Source of the DNA: an uncultured Acinetobacter sp.
GTDB taxonomy: Bacteria; Cyanobacteriota; Vampirovibrionia; Gastranaerophilales; Gastranaerophilaceae
Length of the DNA stretch: 7,801 nucleotides
Direction of reading: 5' to 3'
NCBI GenBank assembly: GCA_946623365.1
Contig: CAMORE010000095.1
Span: forward strand, 1 to 7,801
Every line of letters begins with the position of its first letter. The first letter of the stretch is position 1. The translations under genes were made by a program, and so were the position numbers. Shown here in pieces: positions 5,899 to 7,801 of the stretch. Below the pieces are notes generated by a model. That model was given only the letters and a program-made list of their open reading frames with translations. It was not told the origin of the DNA and did no database searches.

Positions 5899-7593
5899 AT
5901 GACATTACCAAATGTAGCTTATTTCTCAATGGAAATCGCAATGGATCAATCTTTAAGTACATATTCGGGAGGACTTGGCTTTTTGGCAGGTTCTCATATG
6001 CTTTCGGCAGGATATTTACAAATGCCGATGGTAGGTGTAACAATGCTGTGGTCATACGGATATTATGACCAGAGAATTGATCACTCCGGAAATGTAGAAG
6101 TAGCTTATATAAGAAAATATTATGATTACTTAGAAGATACAGGAATTATTGTTGATGTAGACACTTTTGGAGAAAAAGTAAAAGTAAAAGCGTTCAAAGT
6201 AAATCCGGAATTGTTCGGTACTTGTCCTGTTTACTTATTAACAACAGATATTGACGGAAATAGCGATTGGGCAAAGAGCATTTCTCACAGATTATATGAC
6301 GGAAATGAAAGAATAAGAATCGCTCAGGAAACAGTATTAGGTATTGCAGGTATAAGAGTATTACAGGCTGCAGGATATAAATTTGATGTTGTTCATATGA
6401 ACGAGGGTCATGCACTTCCGGCTGCATTTGAACTTTTAAGACAATATAACGGGAACTTGGATGAAGTAAGAAAGAAAACAGTATTTACTACTCATACCCC
6501 TGTTGCTGCAGGTAACGAAGTTCACTGGGTGGACACACTTTTAGAAGGCGGTTTCTTTGCAGGGGCAAGCAGAGAAAAAGCTATTCAACTCGGCGGTGAA
6601 AACTTCTCTCTTACAGTTGCGGCTCTTAGAATGTCAAGAATCGCAAACGCCGTATCACAGCTTCATGGTTTGGTTGCTAACAAAATGTGGGAATGGGTTG
6701 AAGACAGATGCCCGATCAGAGCAATTACAAACGCTGTTAATCTGCATTATTGGCAAGATAAGAGAGTTGCAGAAGCTCAAAATGATGCTCAAAAATTGCT
6801 TGATGTAAAACGCGAGATGAAGGCTGAGTTGTTCAAGTATATCGCAAATGTAGCAGGTAAAAGATTTAATCCTGATGTATTAACCATTACTTGGGCAAGA
6901 AGATTTGCAGATTACAAACGTGCTTGGTTAATCTTAATGGATAAAGAAAGAATTGAAAAATTACTGAATGAAGATAAAGTTCAAATTATTTTTGCCGGTA
7001 AGTTCCATCCGGATGACGTTATGGGTAAAGAAATGTTCAATAAATTATTGAATCGTTCTCACTCATTAAAGAATGTTGTAGTTTTACCGGGGTATGAACT
7101 TCAATTATCCGGAATGTTAAAAAGAGGTTCCGATATTTGGTTAAATACTCCTTTAAGACCATTCGAAGCATCAGGAACATCAGGTATGTCCGCTAACATG
7201 AACGGTGCGCTGCACTTATCTATATTTGACGGATGGACTGTTGAAGGGACATTCAACGGAATTAACGGTTATACTGTTGAGTATCCGGGATTGGATGATG
7301 ATATGCCTTGGGAAGAAAGACATTGGCAAGATCATAAGTGTGTAATGGAGATTATTGAAAAACAAATTATTCCTACATACTATAAGAATAAGAAAGAATG
7401 GGCAAGATTGATGCGTCAGGCAATCAGAACATCTGAAGCATACTTCAATTCTGACAGAATGGTTATTGAGTATTATAACAGATTGTATGCTCCGATAGCT
7501 CATGACGACAGTTGTGCAGGTGAAAAGAAGAAAGAATTGAATATTTCCGAAACACCTACATTTGATGCTTGGACATACTCAAATATCAAATAA
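5899..7593 (+). CDS. glgP: Short GT35 alpha-glucan phosphorylase homologue, PLP lysine replaced
   Basis: GT35 phosphorylases release glucose-1-phosphate from glycogen or maltodextrin, using PLP bound to a lysine. This 564-residue protein is the short form that starts directly at the phosphorylase core, without the DUF3417 domain. Family landmarks in order: YFSMEIA (8-14), YSGGLGFLAG (22-31), VYLLTTD and RLYDGNERIRIAQE (111-144), HMNEGHA (166-172), TTHTPVAAGNEVH (197-209), WARRFADYKRA (332-342), FAGKFHPDD (365-373) and WLNTPLRPFEASGTSGM (414-430). The next residue, Lys in nearly all phosphorylases (GTSGMK or GTxNMK), is Ser431 here (TCC, 7189-7191). The start motif LAGD is also changed to LAGS, and RLYGGD-type sequence to RLYDGN. 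The reading frame is intact and well conserved elsewhere, so it is probably functional, but perhaps as another glucosyltransferase or a regulatory glucan binder. AGAAGG lies 8 nt before the ATG, and a strong terminator follows. Confidence 0.9.
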   Translation: MTLPNVAYFSMEIAMDQSLSTYSGGLGFLAGSHMLSAGYLQMPMVGVTMLWSYGYYDQRIDHSGNVEVAYIRKYYDYLEDTGIIVDVDTFGEKVKVKAFKVNPELFGTCPVYLLTTDIDGNSDWAKSISHRLYDGNERIRIAQETVLGIAGIRVLQAAGYKFDVVHMNEGHALPAAFELLRQYNGNLDEVRKKTVFTTHTPVAAGNEVHWVDTLLEGGFFAGASREKAIQLGGENFSLTVAALRMSRIANAVSQLHGLVANKMWEWVEDRCPIRAITNAVNLHYWQDKRVAEAQNDAQKLLDVKREMKAELFKYIANVAGKRFNPDVLTITWARRFADYKRAWLILMDKERIEKLLNEDKVQIIFAGKFHPDDVMGKEMFNKLLNRSHSLKNVVVLPGYELQLSGMLKRGSDIWLNTPLRPFEASGTSGMSANMNGALHLSIFDGWTVEGTFNGINGYTVEYPGLDDDMPWEERHWQDHKCVMEIIEKQIIPTYYKNKKEWARLMRQAIRTSEAYFNSDRMVIEYYNRLYAPIAHDDSCAGEKKKELNISETPTFDAWTYSNIK

Positions 7594-7611
7594 CAGCTGT
7601 TTATAAACATT

Positions 7612-7649
7612 TAAAAATAATACGGGGTCATGACCCCGTATTATTTTTA
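7612..7649. terminator. Perfect bidirectional intrinsic terminator
   Basis: A 38-bp perfect palindrome centred between 7630 and 7631 has a GC core (ACGGGGTCA with its complement) and an outer AAAAATAATA/TATTATTTTT pair. It gives a strong hairpin followed by a U run on either strand. It starts 18 bp after the phosphorylase stop. It also lies directly at the end of the small minus-strand frame at 7647-7760, so it likely serves convergent transcripts. Confidence 0.95.
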
Positions 7650-7760
7650 TAAGTCAACTATATACAAGATACCACAAAAAGTGAACACTGTAGGGAGGGT
7701 GAAGCCTTTAGTAGTCATTGTTTTAAGCATATTATCACAGAGTGGTGAACCCACCAACAT
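7647..7760 (-). CDS. Possible small or decayed prepilin-like frame, 37 codons
   Basis: Minus-strand ATG at 7760 opens 37 codons ending in TAA within the arm of the bidirectional terminator. The middle reads MLKTMTTKGFTLPTVFTF followed by CGILYIV. The KGFTL start and hydrophobic stretch resemble the prepilin processing site and N-terminal helix of type IV pilin-like proteins (typically K-G-F-T-L-x-E followed by a long hydrophobic helix), but the conserved Glu5 is Thr and the helix ends after about 15 residues. No clear ribosome site precedes it. A 10-codon frame (7760-7792) ends at the same point, its TAA overlapping this ATG as TAATG. It could be a pilin gene remnant, a repeat-borne fragment, a real small peptide, or chance. 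Its stop sitting exactly at the terminator is the best hint of a transcript on this strand. Confidence 0.3.
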   Translation of the reverse strand: MLVGSPLCDNMLKTMTTKGFTLPTVFTFCGILYIVDL

Positions 7761-7790
7761 TAAGCGAATTTTAACTTTTTAGACACCCTC
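7695..7790. repeat. Long-range 7-bp inverted repeat enclosing an inner hairpin
   Basis: GAGGGTG (7695-7701) is the exact reverse complement of CACCCTC (7784-7790), enclosing 82 nt. Inside, GGTG (7744-7747) pairs with CACC (7752-7755) around AACC, and GTGG/CCAC is an alternative. On the plus strand the right arm is followed by a T-rich run (ATTTTTTATTT), so a structured RNA of about 100 nt ending near the window edge is possible. It overlaps the prepilin-like frame on the other strand, and no known RNA family is recognised. Confidence 0.35.
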
Positions 7791-7801
7791 ATTTTTTATT
7801 T

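Noticed and set aside
6194..6808. Frames inside the phosphorylase homologue (6194-6427 minus, 6557-6808 plus, 7216-7503 minus)
   Set aside because: The phosphorylase frame is continuous and matches its family throughout, so these are shadows.
7592..7601. Palindrome AACAGCTGTT at the phosphorylase stop codon
   Set aside because: Ten-bp palindromes are common, this one overlaps the stop codon, and the strong terminator just downstream needs no helper.
7651..7782. Open plus-strand frame ending in TAG at 7780-7782
   Set aside because: It has no ATG and no ribosome site, and follows a strong terminator; the minus-strand reading has a start, a stop at the terminator and a family-like motif.
7691..7801. 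Signal recognition particle RNA, 6S RNA, RNase P RNA or tmRNA at the right edge
   Set aside because: The conserved cores (for example GGAAGCAGC of SRP RNA, GAGGAAAGTCC of RNase P RNA) are absent.

Overview
The window is AT-rich (roughly 30% G+C by eye) and bacterial. Gene style suggests a gut-type, fermentative, uncultured lineage. My best guess is a Gastranaerophilales/Vampirovibrionia (Melainabacteria) relative, because it combines Lys/Asn/Glu-rich orphan proteins, a fermentation-type thiamine decarboxylase and a short alpha-glucan phosphorylase. This assignment is an inference from protein style; no marker gene here proves it.

Layout: (1) 1-1652, minus strand: the first 550 codons of a large hydrophilic orphan protein that runs off the left edge. 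(2) 1653-2040: a divergent intergenic region with a palindrome, a 10-bp-period direct repeat, a strong sigma70-type promoter (TTGACA-17-TATTAT) and a leader of about 170 nt. The leader encodes a 17-residue peptide with tandem Trp codons followed by overlapping hairpins, which resembles a transcription or translation attenuator. (3) 2041-3261, plus strand: an orphan multi-pass membrane protein with no tryptophan. (4) 3275-5600, minus strand: a two-gene operon of a pyruvate/indolepyruvate-type decarboxylase followed by guanylate kinase, overlapping by 8 bp and convergent with the membrane gene across a 13-bp gap. (5) 5601-5898: a 298-bp divergent promoter region. (6) 5899-7593, plus strand: a short GT35 alpha-glucan phosphorylase homologue whose PLP-binding lysine is replaced by serine. 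(7) 7612-7649: a perfect bidirectional terminator. (8) 7650-7801: an accessory-looking tail with a 37-codon minus-strand reading frame resembling a prepilin N-terminus, and a long-range inverted repeat.

Functional picture: the decarboxylase would turn 2-oxo acids into aldehydes and CO2, guanylate kinase makes GDP, and the phosphorylase homologue would act on stored glucan. Carbon storage and fermentation are therefore plausible themes on either side of the 5601-5898 divergent promoter region. The strongest points for a second look are the Trp-Trp leader in front of a Trp-free membrane protein and the phosphorylase that has lost its cofactor lysine.
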